From Macrobrachium rosenbergii (Eukaryota > Arthropoda > Malacostraca > Decapoda > Palaemonidae), in contig NC_089742.1 of the NCBI RefSeq assembly GCF_040412425.1, positions 71,551,506 to 71,615,505 of the forward strand: DNA of 64,000 bases, written 5' to 3'. Under the pieces are notes generated by a model. The model had not been told where the DNA came from and did not search any database. It saw only the letters and a program-made list of their open reading frames with translations. Each line of letters opens with the position of its first letter. Positions within the stretch are counted from its first letter, which is position 1. A program made the translations under genes and the position numbers. Positions 45,405 through 56,869 of this stretch are shown piece after piece.

Positions 45405-45913
45405 GAGAGGAGGAATTTACTGTAGCCATTGCTGGTTACAGCAGCAGCTTCGGACTTCGTAGAGGTCTGTAGCGCGGGTTCAATCCCGCAAGCCGGCTGA
45501 TCAGAGAGGCAGACACTTTGCTATCCGTGTAGACATCCCGGGATTATATATGTAATCAACGGATAGGTTTGCTTAAAAAGCAAATGGATGTTACAGACTA
45601 AATACACACAAAACAAATACACACAAAACAAAGCCATTACAACACCTTCTAAAAACATAACAAACATCTCACACGTCTCGAACGCTCGCCATACCCGCGC
45701 AATAACTTCTCGCTGCTGGGAAGAAAGGGCGTTGGGTCTGGTATGATACATGAAACATACGTACCGGGGTCTAAGCGATGTCAGGCAGGGCAGCCGATCG
45801 AGACCACAGGTCTACCCCAAAGCCAAATCAAAAAGTCCTTCAAAAGAAGGCATCGTGCTTACCCCATACAAAAATGGGAATAAAAGCACGTTAAAAGAAA
45901 AAGAAAGAAAGAA

Positions 45914-45916
<3 letters not shown>
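45405..45916 (+). mobile_element. Long tRNA-derived SINE, probably near full length
   Basis: A tRNA-like head ends in a strong T-arm/B box GCGGGTTCAATCCCGC at 45474-45489. The body includes ATCCGTGTAGACATCCCGGG, GTAATCAACGGATAGGTTTG, CAGGCAGGGCAGCCGATCGA and AAAGCCAAATCAAAAAGTCC. The tail is AAAAGAAAAAGAAAGAAAG followed by (TA)n. I remember the body wording as typical of an abundant decapod SINE. The 76- and 77-codon frames here are not genes. Confidence 0.7.

Positions 45917-45952
<36 letters not shown>
45917..45952. repeat. (TA)n microsatellite at SINE 3' tail
   Basis: About 18 TA units directly after the A-rich SINE tail. Confidence 0.95.
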
Positions 45953-45955
<3 letters not shown>

Positions 45956-46019
45956 TATATTTATATATTCTCCTTACTGTTAACCTGGACAGTGAGAGAA
46001 CGGAAATAGTAGGTAGGTC

Positions 46020-46654
46020 CGCAAAGTCATTTGTGAGTAAATATTTAAATTATGATAGGATTAGGGAAAAAAGTGAATCATGGAGTAGGTGAAGCGAGAA
46101 ATATACCAGTTTTTCAAAGATTGAGAGGAAAGATTTGAAATGTCTATGGAAGTGAAGGTTGCAATGCATGAAGGGATTGTTGAGGCAACCCTTTACAAAA
46201 ATGAAGTATGGCTGTTGAATATCAGTTCAAGAAAAAAAGAAAAATTGTAGAGATGAATTGTTTATAAAGTATGTGAGACATAAGAGGATTGGAAAGTTTT
46301 AGAAAGGTGGAGGTAAGCAGGAGTGGTGAAATGGCTAGCTTAGGTGATAGGATATTTTGAGAAGGTTTGGTGATGTGGGAAGAAGGGAGGATGATAGGTT
46401 GGGGAAAAGAATACACAATTCTGAAGTGTTAAGAGGAGGAAGAGAGGCAAACCTATAAGGGGATGGCCTGAAGGAGGAATTGGAAAGGAAGGTCATGCAG
46501 GAACCTAAAGAGTGCATCCTAGATGGCGCAGTGTGGAGAATGGTGTAATGTGTGTAGGTTCGACGTGCTGCTGATGAGCCTTCTGTGAATGGGCATGAAG
46601 CAGCTAATGTTACTGAAGTTTTATGCACAGAGGGTTCATCCATGATTCACCTGT

Positions 46655-46655
<1 letters not shown>
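46020..46655 (+). pseudogene. LINE 3' end (RT C-terminal domain and 3' UTR), decayed
   Basis: Plus-strand frames with several shifts read VNHGVGEARN, then MEVKVAMHEGIVEATL, then EVWLLN, then VEMNCL. This is the order seen C-terminal to the RT domain in crustacean non-LTR elements, where the family pattern is G-A-R-V ... EVK-MYEGIVVPTLLYGSETW-LN ... EMKCLR-CG. Further on, GRMIG and a Gly/Arg-rich stretch match the usual GHVERM-GRGRP region. The 3' UTR ends at CATGATTCACCTGTTCA and the (ATT)n tract. Stops and shifts make it inactive. Confidence 0.7.

Positions 46656-46700
<45 letters not shown>
46656..46700. repeat. (ATT)n microsatellite shared by two LINE 3' ends
   Basis: About 15 ATT units. 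It forms the 3' tail of the plus-strand LINE on its left and, read as (AAT)n, of the minus-strand LINE on its right. Confidence 0.9.
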
Positions 46701-46704
<4 letters not shown>

Positions 46705-47410
46705 AATATAAACCCTATTCAAATGGAACTAGCCCATAGGGGACATTGACTTGAAATTCAAGCTTCTAAGAATATGGTGTTCATTTGAAAGAAATAACAG
46801 AAGGTAATTGGAAATACAGAAAGAAGAGATTAGTTATTATGAAAAAATAAAGTGACAAATAAGTAGATGAATATATAAGTAAATTATTAAAATACAAGGA
46901 GATTAATGCATTGCAACTTCGCTTGAACTTTTCAGGTTCTAAACGCACATCCTCCTCATGGAAACTACTTCACAGTCGAACGGTGTGAGGAATAAAGGAC
47001 CTCTGGAACTAAATACGACAGCGAGACATTTACTGCATATTGGTGCTGGTGTTCAGCAAATCTGCTCGTTCTCGGCAGGAAAAGGGATTAGTTGTGAATA
47101 TGAAAGATCTCTGTTAAAAGAGAACTTATGAAAAATTGAGAAGCAAGAGACCATCCATCGACCGTCCAAGTCATGACTGCTAATGTTAAGAAACAGAAAG
47201 CTGCCACCACGAACCACTGTCCAAAAGAGATAAATTCATATCTTGAGTGCGCAGTGATCATTGTCGTTCCTTGGGAGCAACTCCATGTCAGGTGGCATGG
47301 GATAATGTTGGAATATATATATGTTACACAACCGAGAATAATTCCCATGCTTACCTTTGCTATCAGTCAAGAAGTCCCCTCTATTGGTAGCTTGATAGCG
47401 ACCGCATCTA
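46701..47410 (-). pseudogene. LINE C-terminal/3' UTR remnant, minus strand
   Basis: On the minus strand near 46920-47010 a frame reads FQRSFIPHTVRL, then a stop where Trp is usual, then a segment with EKFKRSCNALIS. This is the C-terminal motif RSF-PHTVRLWNSLP...FK---N-HL of jockey/CR1-like reverse transcriptase proteins. CATATTGGTGCTGGTGTTCAG and AATAAAGGACCTCTGGAACT on the plus strand match wording I remember for a dispersed crustacean repeat. The 86-, 80- and 83-codon frames over 47088-47487 belong to its decayed body. Confidence 0.6.
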
Positions 47411-48445
<1,035 letters not shown>

Positions 48446-48540
48446 TGGATATATATACATATTAAGCCACAATTATCTTTTTATATCCAATTCACCATAC
48501 CTTTAGTATAACTTACACAAAGGGGAATTATAATTAATAA

Positions 48541-48630
48541 GTGCTTAGTCCCGGAAGGATTCAAACTATTCCCTGGTTTACTATCAGCGGATAGTAACTT
48601 TGACCACACGGTTATCGAGCACTAGTTAAA
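48541..48630 (-). mobile_element. tRNA-derived SINE head, minus strand
   Basis: The reverse complement reads CGATAACCGTGTGGTCAAAG, a long variable stretch, then ATAGTTTGAATCCTTCCGGG. The GTTTGAATCC word is a B-box match, and GTGTGGTCAAAG sits at A-box distance. Only the tRNA-like part is clear. Confidence 0.55.
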
Positions 48631-48738
48631 GATAATTTTCCTTGGATTTAAGTAATATCCGCAGCATAATGAATTTGATGTTTGTGAAAATATAAAAGTC
48701 ACTCGCATATAAGTATCAAAAATTCATATTATATAATA

Positions 48739-50113
48739 CTGGGTGTTTCGAAATTAGAGCCTCCCCCCTCTACAGTATAAACTAAAATTGATATGGACAA
48801 AAACAAAATTAATTCAGAACAAGTATTTATTTAAGAGTCTCTCTGAGTATTTAATATTTTGTGTGGCATCCATCTGCCTGTACCACAGCCTGCATTCTTG
48901 AGGGGTATGATTGCAGCAAATCACAAAAAAGATGAGACTCAAACTCTATTTTCCCTGCGCACTTTGGTCACCTCTCTTCGCGGGTCGTTGAGGCTTGGTA
49001 TACCATCATAGTTCACTGTGCACGCTTCAACACAAGCCTTTAAGATACTACCAATGTTTTCACACACATTAAGGTCAGGGGAGCTACTTGGAAATTCACT
49101 TGACGAGAAGAAATCGATACAACTGTTTCAAAGCAGCTCCTGTGTCTGAAGAACCTTGAAACATGATGCCTTATCATGCATAAATGTGACTTCTTCAACA
49201 GATAACACATTTTCAGGATCTTTGAGAAAAGGAAATACTCCACCAGTAAGCACAGTTTCTCTGAAGTATTCGCCATTCCATGACTGTCCTTTTTCTTTGA
49301 TGATCCACATTAACCATTTGGCTGTGAAACAGAAAAAAATTCCCAAACATTCAGAAAATTTCACAACTTGGCGATAGTGCACGTCATCGCTGATATCATC
49401 CAACTTTACAACCCAAATGATGTCATTTTTATGATTTGACCTCCTGACTGTGTAAATGAAGAATTCATCTGATGTGGCAACATGGAGAAAGTCAGCTTCA
49501 TCCCAATCTTTAAGAAATGAACCACAAAAGCATGCACGGTCTTCTCTCTGTTGCTGAATGATGTTGGGCTTGCTGATAACATGAAATGGCTTGATACCAG
49601 ATTTTTTCAACAATATACAGCACTATAACTTCTCCTCTTTCCCCTTTTTGTTTCTAGTTCAAGCGCCAATTTATGTAAAGACTTTCTTGGTCTATCCACT
49701 GCCTCAGCTATGATGTCTTTTGACTCCTGAGAAAGGACTTCAGGCCTTCCAAGATTCTCACTCTTTTTGCAATGACAGTCATATGGATTTTTGGTCCAGT
49801 TTCTTTAACAAAGGATTCATCTCTTTTAATGTATATAGCTATCCAGGAACGTGAAATGAAGGATGTGCCAGCATCCCTGGCCTCTCTGATGGTTATAGCC
49901 GGGATTCGGTCAATCCATCTGATTTCCTCAGAGTCGTTAGCCATGGCTGTATCTAACTACGTCACTCAGTCTGAAAATACAAGAAATGTAAAATAAAAAA
50001 TAGCTTAATAGAAACTTAAAATAATGTACTTGGAGATAGGCTATAGCAGAAAACTTCATAACTTTCCATTTGTTCTGTGGAGGGGGGGGGGGCTTTAATT
50101 TCAAAACACCTGG
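48739..50113 (-). mobile_element. Tc1/mariner-superfamily element, copy 1
   Basis: A 1375 bp unit bounded by imperfect inverted ends: CTGGGTGTTTCGAAATTAGA at the left and, reading inward from the right, CCAGGTGTTTTGAAATTAAA. A TA dinucleotide, the superfamily's target, precedes the left end at 48737-48738. The right TA is not intact. A G run (GGGGGGGGGG) lies just inside the right end. The element shares most of its length with copy 2 at 53360-54680. It encodes one broken transposase frame on the minus strand. Confidence 0.88.
48935..49944 (-). pseudogene. DDE transposase, DD37E-type spacing, inactivated (copy 1)
   Basis: It would cut and paste the element through a DDE catalytic triad. The start is ATG at 49942-49944 (MANDSEEIRW), giving about 336 codons, normal for the superfamily. 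The N-terminal part reads as a helix-turn-helix DNA-binding region (TIREARDAGTSFISRSW). The first Asp lies in ATSDEFF, the second in MHDKASC (codon 49173-49175), and the Glu in NVCENIG (49059-49061) after SPDLN. Exactly 37 residues separate second Asp and Glu, unlike the DD34E of Tc1 itself. Breaks are a frameshift between 49613 and 49708 and a TGA just after QTQELL (near 49128), where copy 2 has a sense codon. The last residues before the stop are basic. Confidence 0.85.
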
Positions 50114-50120
50114 GATGCAT

Positions 50121-50121
<1 letters not shown>

Positions 50122-50204
<83 letters not shown>
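50122..50204. repeat. (TA)n microsatellite
   Basis: About 83 bp of TA repeat, eight bases beyond the right end of transposon copy 1. Confidence 0.97.
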
Positions 50205-50208
<4 letters not shown>

Positions 50209-51361
50209 ATTTAGTATATTATAATTCTTTGCTAATATAAAAATTTTAAGGCATGCTTGAGATTTGCATGAATATACCCATGCATAAATCATAAATTTAT
50301 TTTCTTCTTGAAAATTAATATTTGTTTCGTAACGCTTCAAATAGACTCATGTGAAGAATAAATATGTATATATTATTATTCGTTTATTCGTAACTGGCAC
50401 CCAAAGGACCTTAGAGCAAGCCATGAGAAAGAAAAAAAGAGCACAGACAACCAGTCTAAGCTGCGCAGTTATGAATGGACAGAGGAGGAACCGACAGAAA
50501 GGGGAAAAATAAAGGTATGAAGGCTGGGAGAGGAGGGTGTGGAGAAGTAGAAAAAGTGGAGGAAGAGGGGCAGGGGTAGGAGGAGAAAGAGGACCAGGTG
50601 TTACGGTTGATGTTGAGGGGAGAGGAGGAGTAACTGTCCTTGACCATGGGTGGAGTTGCCCTAAGAAGATTTTATTGCTCCCTCATGGCGATCAGATGCG
50701 CAGGTGCGAAACGTCTATGGTACAAGATTCGGTCATTTGTTTTTGTCCAGGTTAAGATCAAAGTTCAGCTTGGCTGACATGTTATTTGTTTCATTTTTCA
50801 TCTTCTAAATCCCATATGCTTTTACTGGTCCAGTAAAGTTAACTGAAACGTTTATAGATGAAACTCTCGTCATTTGCCTGTTTTGTGCTTTTATATGAAA
50901 AACTAATCCAAAATATGAGTTAGATTTTTTATTTTTTCAAATTACATTGTGCCTTTGATATGAGCAGTTGTTGACTTCCATGATACTGATTTCCCGGTGG
51001 AATGTGTTTGCTCTGGTTCAAGGTCAATAAATTGCTGCCATACTATATACTCGGAATACTTTGCTATGTCAGTAATAATGATTATTATTTGGACTACGCG
51101 CCATCGTATTGAAAGTTCCCAAGGCACATTCCATGGACATAGCTCGTATGAGTGTACTCGTTGCATTAAAGATATGCCTTATAAGATGAGACTAGATTCA
51201 TTTTCTTTTCTGTCATGGGCTTTTCTAAAGCTGAAATAGAGTGAAATTGTTTCATGATAAATCATGCCTACATGTAATGTTGGCTTTAGTTTTAATGCAG
51301 ATACGTATTTGTGGTGCTTATCTTGACAGGGCAAAAATTAAGTTTCTCCCTCCTCCCCCTC

Positions 51362-51365
<4 letters not shown>
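50205..51365. other. Unassigned sequence with a purine-rich patch
   Basis: 50460-50640 is G/A-rich on the plus strand. Frames of 63-80 codons overlap on both strands without domains. Confidence 0.45.

Positions 51366-51408
<43 letters not shown>
51366..51408. repeat. (CT)n microsatellite
   Basis: About 21 CT units followed by a short CACACA. Confidence 0.96.
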
Positions 51409-51416
<8 letters not shown>

Positions 51417-51672
51417 TCAAATTTGTCTTTTTATCTTGTAGAATATTATGGCAAAGAATTTCTTCCATGGCCCAAAATAACACCAAATTATTGGAATATC
51501 ATAAGAAATACAGAAAAGCAAATAGATAATTAAAAGCAAACAAGGACATGAATGGTTAACGTCTTTCAAGAAATCAGTGGAAAAAAAGCAGAAGTTCTAA
51601 AAATTTCATTAAAGCTGCAAGGGAATCCGTCAGCAGAGGAATCTAGACTTTTTCAAAATGTCTTCAGAAGTC

Positions 51673-51805
51673 TGTCCGATATTTCACCGTAGTATTTTCA
51701 ACGAGGTAATTACAAATTTGGCGATATAATTATATATGTGTGTGTGTCCGATATTTCACTAGTATTTTCAATTATATAATTACAAACTTTGTGATATAAT
51801 TATAT
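51673..51805 (+). repeat. Tandem duplication of a unit of about 60-72 bp
   Basis: GTCCGATATTTCAC...AGTATTTTCA...TAATTACAAA...GATATAATTATATAT occurs at 51674-51745 and again at 51746-51805 with small differences, then passes into (TA)n. The two units are separated by GTGTGTGT. Confidence 0.85.
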
Positions 51806-51825
51806 ATATATATATATATATATAG

Positions 51826-51885
<60 letters not shown>
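51801..51885. repeat. (TA)n microsatellite
   Basis: TA repeat with one GTATATAAA interruption near 51825. Confidence 0.96.
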
Positions 51886-51889
<4 letters not shown>

Positions 51890-52359
51890 CATACACAGAA
51901 ACACATATATATATTATTGACCTTTCCTGAAATTACCAAATTGCATCACACCTTAAAAGAATAAAAAAGGTTGGAGGATAAAACCTCCATAAATAGTATT
52001 GAAATGCACAATAAGATACACTATGTAATAACTAATACAATCGGTAATAGTGAAATATAGTGAATTATGGTGTTAGAAATGAAAAAGAAACAAAGTTTAA
52101 CCGAAAAGCTATAAAGAATAAAAAATTTACAAAAATAAAAAAATGCAATAATATTAATAATAGTAAAAGTTATTCGAAGGTAAACTAACAGGAAAACTTT
52201 TATTCCGAATCGAGCACATTTTAAGTTAAACTATTGCATGGCTGTACGGCGGTTGATAAGATCTACAATCAGAAAGGCAAATTCTGGGCAATTCCTCACA
52301 GCCATGTAGTTCTCGATTTTCATATCCAATGATGGTGCGTTGGATTCTTACTGCAGTGT

Positions 52360-52362
<3 letters not shown>
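51886..52362. other. Unassigned A-rich sequence
   Basis: A-rich, stop-filled in every frame. Nothing recognised. Confidence 0.45.
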
Positions 52363-52456
<94 letters not shown>

Positions 52457-52482
52457 ATTTTTTTTTTTTTTTTTTTTTTTTT
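52363..52482. repeat. (TA)n followed by poly-T
   Basis: About 97 bp of TA and then a run of about 23 T. Confidence 0.97.
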
Positions 52483-53028
52483 ACAGAAATTTCTGTACCT
52501 GCCTAATATTCCATTACCGCCTTGTTTCTTGAGAACTTCAAAATTTCCAGATCGTGAGATGGACTGGCTCCATTTGAGCAAAGAAACATTTAGATGGAGC
52601 GTCAGGATGGACAGTATTTGATTGAACGTGATTTCAAATGTCATAACTTTTTCGTTAATGCGATTTATTCACTAGCGGTGAAAAAGACATAACGGCAAAT
52701 TCATTGATGATGTCATATCTTGCCATGTTATTACCATAAGATGAAGTGGCTTCGATGTAATTACCTCGATGAAAATACTGTGATGAATCCTTCAGAAGTC
52801 GGAGAAGCAGAATGGAAAGACAACATACGAAGAAAGAACCGGTTTTACTTTGTTATCGGGTGATGTCACTTTTTTGAAGTTGGCAGCTTTTTACCCTTTG
52901 AACTGTGCTCAGCCCTGACGTTTTTGGACTTCCTCTTTGATATCCTTCCTTATTAAAACGTGCGCGCAACTGAATGTTTATTTGTTGGAATTTCCGATGC
53001 TCACACGCTTATGTATTTATACCTGTAC

Positions 53029-53029
<1 letters not shown>
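52483..53029. other. Unassigned sequence
   Basis: No gene or repeat recognised between two TA arrays. Confidence 0.45.
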
Positions 53030-53118
<89 letters not shown>

Positions 53119-53159
53119 AAATATATATGTGTGTGTTTGTGTGTAATATATATAGTACA

Positions 53160-53230
<71 letters not shown>
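53030..53230. repeat. Compound (TA)n array
   Basis: TA tracts at 53030-53112 and 53163-53229 separated by a 50-bp TATGTGTGTGTTTGTGTG-type stretch. Confidence 0.96.
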
Positions 53231-53233
<3 letters not shown>

Positions 53234-53270
53234 ATATGTTTATAAATATATAATATATATATATATATAT

Positions 53271-53313
53271 ATAGCATAAATAAATATTGATATGGACAAA
53301 AACAAAAGTAATT
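53271..53313 (-). mobile_element. Detached fragment of the transposon left end
   Basis: AGCATAAATAAATATTGATA then TGGACAAAAACAAAAGTAAT copies the subterminal left-end sequence of the adjacent transposon copy 2 (53391-53428) and of copy 1 (48776-48812). It lacks the terminal repeat and is followed by a short TA tract, so it is a local duplicate or remnant of another insertion. Confidence 0.75.
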
Positions 53314-53359
53314 CATATATATATATATATATATTTCTCTATAGTATTTAAAATATTTA

Positions 53360-54678
53360 CAGGGTGTTTCAAAATCCATCCCCCTGTACAGCATAAACTA
53401 AAATCTATGGACAAAAACAAAAGTAATTCAGAAAGGTATTTAAGTTTCTCTCTGAATTTAAAATTTTGACTCAAACTCCATTTGCCTGTACCACAGCCTG
53501 CATTCTTGAGGTATGATTTCACAAATCTCTCTGAGACTCAAACTCATTTCGCTGAGCAAGGCTTGGTATACCATCATAGTTCACTGTGCACACTTCAACA
53601 TGATCCTTTAAGATACTGCCAATGTTTTCACACACATTAAGGTCAGGGGAGCTACCTGGAAATTCACTTGACGAGAAGAAATCGATACCACTGTTTTGAA
53701 GCAGCTCCTGTGTCTGAAGAACCTTGAAACATGGTGCCTTATCATACAAAAATGTGACTTCTTCAACAGATAACACATTTTCAGGATCTTTGAGGAAAGC
53801 AAATACTCCACCAGTAAGCACAGTTTCTCTGAAGTATTCGCCATTCCATGACTGTCCTTTTTCTTTGATGATCCATATTAACCGTTTGGCTGTGAAACAG
53901 AGAAAAATTCCCAAACATTCAGGAAATTTCACAACTTGGCGATAGCGCATGTCATTGCTGATATCAACCAACTTTGCAGCCCAAATGATGCCATTTTTAT
54001 GATTTGGCTTCCTGACTGTGTAAATGAAGAATTAATCTGATGCGGCAACATGGAGAAAGTCAGCTTCATCCCAATCTTTAAGAAATGAACCACAAAACCA
54101 TGCTGGGTCTTCTCTCTGTTGCTGAGTGATGTTGGGCTTGCTGATAACATGAAATGGCTTGATACCAGGGTTTTTCAACTCACAATATACAGCACTATAA
54201 CTTCTCTTCTTTCCCCTTTTTGCTTCTAGTTCAAGCGCCAATTTACGTAAAGACTTTCTTGGTCTACCCACTGCCTTAGCTATGATGTCTTTTGATTCCT
54301 GAGAAAGGACTTTAGGCCTTCCAAGATTCTCACTCTTTTCGCAATGACAGTCATATGGATTTTTGTTCCAGTTTCTTTTAACAAAGGATTCATCTCTTTT
54401 AATGTATTTGGCTATCCAGGAACGTGAAATGAAGGATGTGCCAGCATCCTTTGGCCTCTCTGAAGGTTATAACCCAGATTCAGTCAATCCATCTGATTTC
54501 CTCAGAGTCATTAGCCATGGCTGTATCTAACTCCGTCACTCAGCCTGAAAATACAAGAAATATAAAATGAAAAATAGCTTAATAGAAACTTAAAATAATG
54601 TACTTGGAGATAGGCTATAGCAGAAAACTTCATAACTTTCCATTTATTCTGTGGAGGAGCTCTAACTTCGAAACACCT

Positions 54679-54680
<2 letters not shown>
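53360..54680 (-). mobile_element. Tc1/mariner-superfamily element, copy 2
   Basis: A 1321 bp unit with left end CAGGGTGTTTCAAAATCC preceded by TA, and right end CCAGGTGTTTCGAAGTTAGA read inward. Its right half is nearly collinear with copy 1, while the left 150 bp has several small deletions. It is flanked on both sides by TA-rich sequence, including (TA)n at 54684. Confidence 0.88.
53519..54518 (-). pseudogene. DDE transposase, DD37E-type spacing, inactivated (copy 2)
   Basis: Same protein as copy 1, with the start at 54516-54518. The intact 150-codon C-terminal part (53519-53971) carries FLYDKAPCF with the second catalytic Asp, then LQTQELLQNSGIDFF and SPDLNVCENIGSILKDHVEV with the catalytic Glu, again 37 residues apart. 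Damage differs from copy 1. A TAA replaces the Glu codon right after the first catalytic Asp (the ASD-stop-FF region near 54031). The reading frame also changes upstream of that point, and an extra base lies in the N-terminal part near 54450. The C-terminus lacks the basic tail of copy 1. Different lesions in the two copies mean both decayed independently. Confidence 0.85.

Positions 54681-54683
<3 letters not shown>

Positions 54684-54753
<70 letters not shown>
54684..54753. repeat. (TA)n microsatellite
   Basis: About 70 bp of TA starting a few bases after transposon copy 2. Confidence 0.97.
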
Positions 54754-54757
<4 letters not shown>

Positions 54758-54779
54758 AAATCAATCACTCCCACATTCA

Positions 54780-55500
54780 GATTTTAACTGTTGAATCCTG
54801 GATGATCATCCTCAACAGAAAATTCCTACAACATTAGGCATTTCATTCATCTCTGCGGAAGGCTCCTATATAAACTGCACCATTCACCTCTGCTTTGCAC
54901 GTACTCTTGTGTTTCTTGTATTCAGGTCATTCCTTCCCAATACCTCAGTCACGCTATCCATACAATCTTTTTTAGGTATGGCTGTCTGCCTCCCTCTTCA
55001 TTCTTCTGAAATATTCACTTTTTCATTAACATTAAATGTCAACAGCTTCAACCATTTTATTCCAGTTAATTTCAACATTCACTTCTATAAAAGAGAGTTT
55101 GCCCAGTCATCTTTCCATACGTTCCCACCTTGGCTTTCATAGACAAGTGAAGTATCTTCCAGGTTTTTAGCACCCATCTGGATACCATTCTTCCAGCGTC
55201 TGTTCTGTGAATCACTTCTTCTGTCGTCTTTCATCCAACCATCATCAGTTGTATTTAATCCTAGATACAAGTACGAATTCAACGCATTCATTTTTCCACC
55301 ATCCATATCAACATTTACTTTTCTCAGCTTGCTTTTATCTATTTATCCTCATAACCTTAATTTTCTCTATATTTACCACCAACTCATCAACTAATATATT
55401 TACTCATCAACTAATAAGTGCAGTTTCTCTTCACCAGATCATTTGCTTGCATCGACCATTCTACACTCCACTCACGACACATTGTCTTACCTAATAAATG
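54780..55500 (-). pseudogene. LINE reverse-transcriptase C-terminal fragment, minus strand
   Basis: On the minus strand a sequence of frames reads ELVVNIEKIKVMRINR, then MDGGKMNALNSYLYLG, then NTTDDGWMKDD. The pattern LGL-VN--KTKVM-I-R ... V-SF-YLGS--T-DGG is the well-known segment just after the RT active site in non-LTR elements. The part at 54780-55080 is its decayed continuation. Several shifts and stops make it inactive. Confidence 0.7.
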
Positions 55501-55576
55501 TCTTACCTAATAAAATATACTAACAAGGAAAGAAGAACGTACTTGGTGCTGGTTGCACACACAAACATATATATGC

Positions 55577-55578
<2 letters not shown>

Positions 55579-55667
<89 letters not shown>
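55579..55667. repeat. (TA)n microsatellite
   Basis: About 89 bp of TA repeat. Confidence 0.97.
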
Positions 55668-55669
<2 letters not shown>

Positions 55670-56531
55670 CATATATAAAAAGACAAGAACAAAGAGAGCA
55701 TTCACATCCAAATAACCAAAATATTTTAAAAGAACGTAAAGAAGCAGTAGCAATCATATTGCAAATCCCCCGGCAGCCCGAGAAGCGCGAGAAGGGTGTG
55801 TTGAGTACGTCTAGGTACGAGAAGACCTGGTTATGTTTCGGGTCCGGGCTCTTACGTCCCTGACACTGTTATTTAAATCACTTAAGTATGAATTCCAAAC
55901 ACCATTACCTTCGAATGATCATCAGTGAGTATTGATTAAAGTGATAAAAATGGTTTTAATTCTAATTTTAATACGATTAAATTGGTTTGAATACGGTCGA
56001 CTTTTTTTATTCATGAACTACAGTTGCAACTAAGAATCTTATTGAAGCGCATTTCAGGTCGTGGAAAATTTTTTCCCTTTGTTAACACAGCCTTAAAAGC
56101 TTACTGCTTTCGAAGGAAAATGGCCAAGATACTAAACATTCCAAGGACATACATGAACAGCCATTTACAACGTAACTTAGGATATATTGTAAAAGGAAAC
56201 AAGATATAATGAGCATACATCTCCATACAAGACCATAATGAGGGAGACTGCAAGAAAGAGAGAAAGAGAGAGAGGGGAGAGATGAGGGTGGGACTGTTGC
56301 ATGTAACAAAATCAATGAATCCTCTGTGGAAGGGGCCACCACAAATTTCTTTCGGTTTGGGCGCACATTCTTTGATAGTGTCTTTTGATAGGCTTCCTTC
56401 CTTTAATCTTTCCCTTATATTCAAGGATGATTCTTGTTAGTATCCAATGTGTTTATTTCACCAATTATTTCACGGTACTTAGTTGTCTGCATGCATTTTA
56501 GCATACCAGTATCGCATCTGGATAATGATTA
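55668..56531. other. Unassigned sequence
   Basis: A GC-rich patch at 55768-55860 contains AGAAGACCTGGTTATGTTTC and GGGTCCGGGCTC and may be part of a repeat. A (GA)-rich run lies at 56255-56275. Nothing else recognised. Confidence 0.42.
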
Positions 56532-56539
56532 TTATATAT

Positions 56540-56586
<47 letters not shown>

Positions 56587-56617
56587 TATATATATATATA
56601 TATATATAATATATATC
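56532..56617. repeat. Interrupted (TA)n microsatellite
   Basis: Three TA tracts separated by AATA and AATTA breaks. Confidence 0.95.
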
Positions 56618-56749
56618 TGTATCACTAATTAACCTGTCATACTGTCATACTGGTCAGTAGTGGCTACAAGGAAAACAATACATCAGTCAAAACTACATAT
56701 ATCATTTCAGTGTTGTATGAAGGACGAGCAACCTGTGCGAATCACTTCC

Positions 56750-56864
<115 letters not shown>

Positions 56865-56869
56865 TTGCA

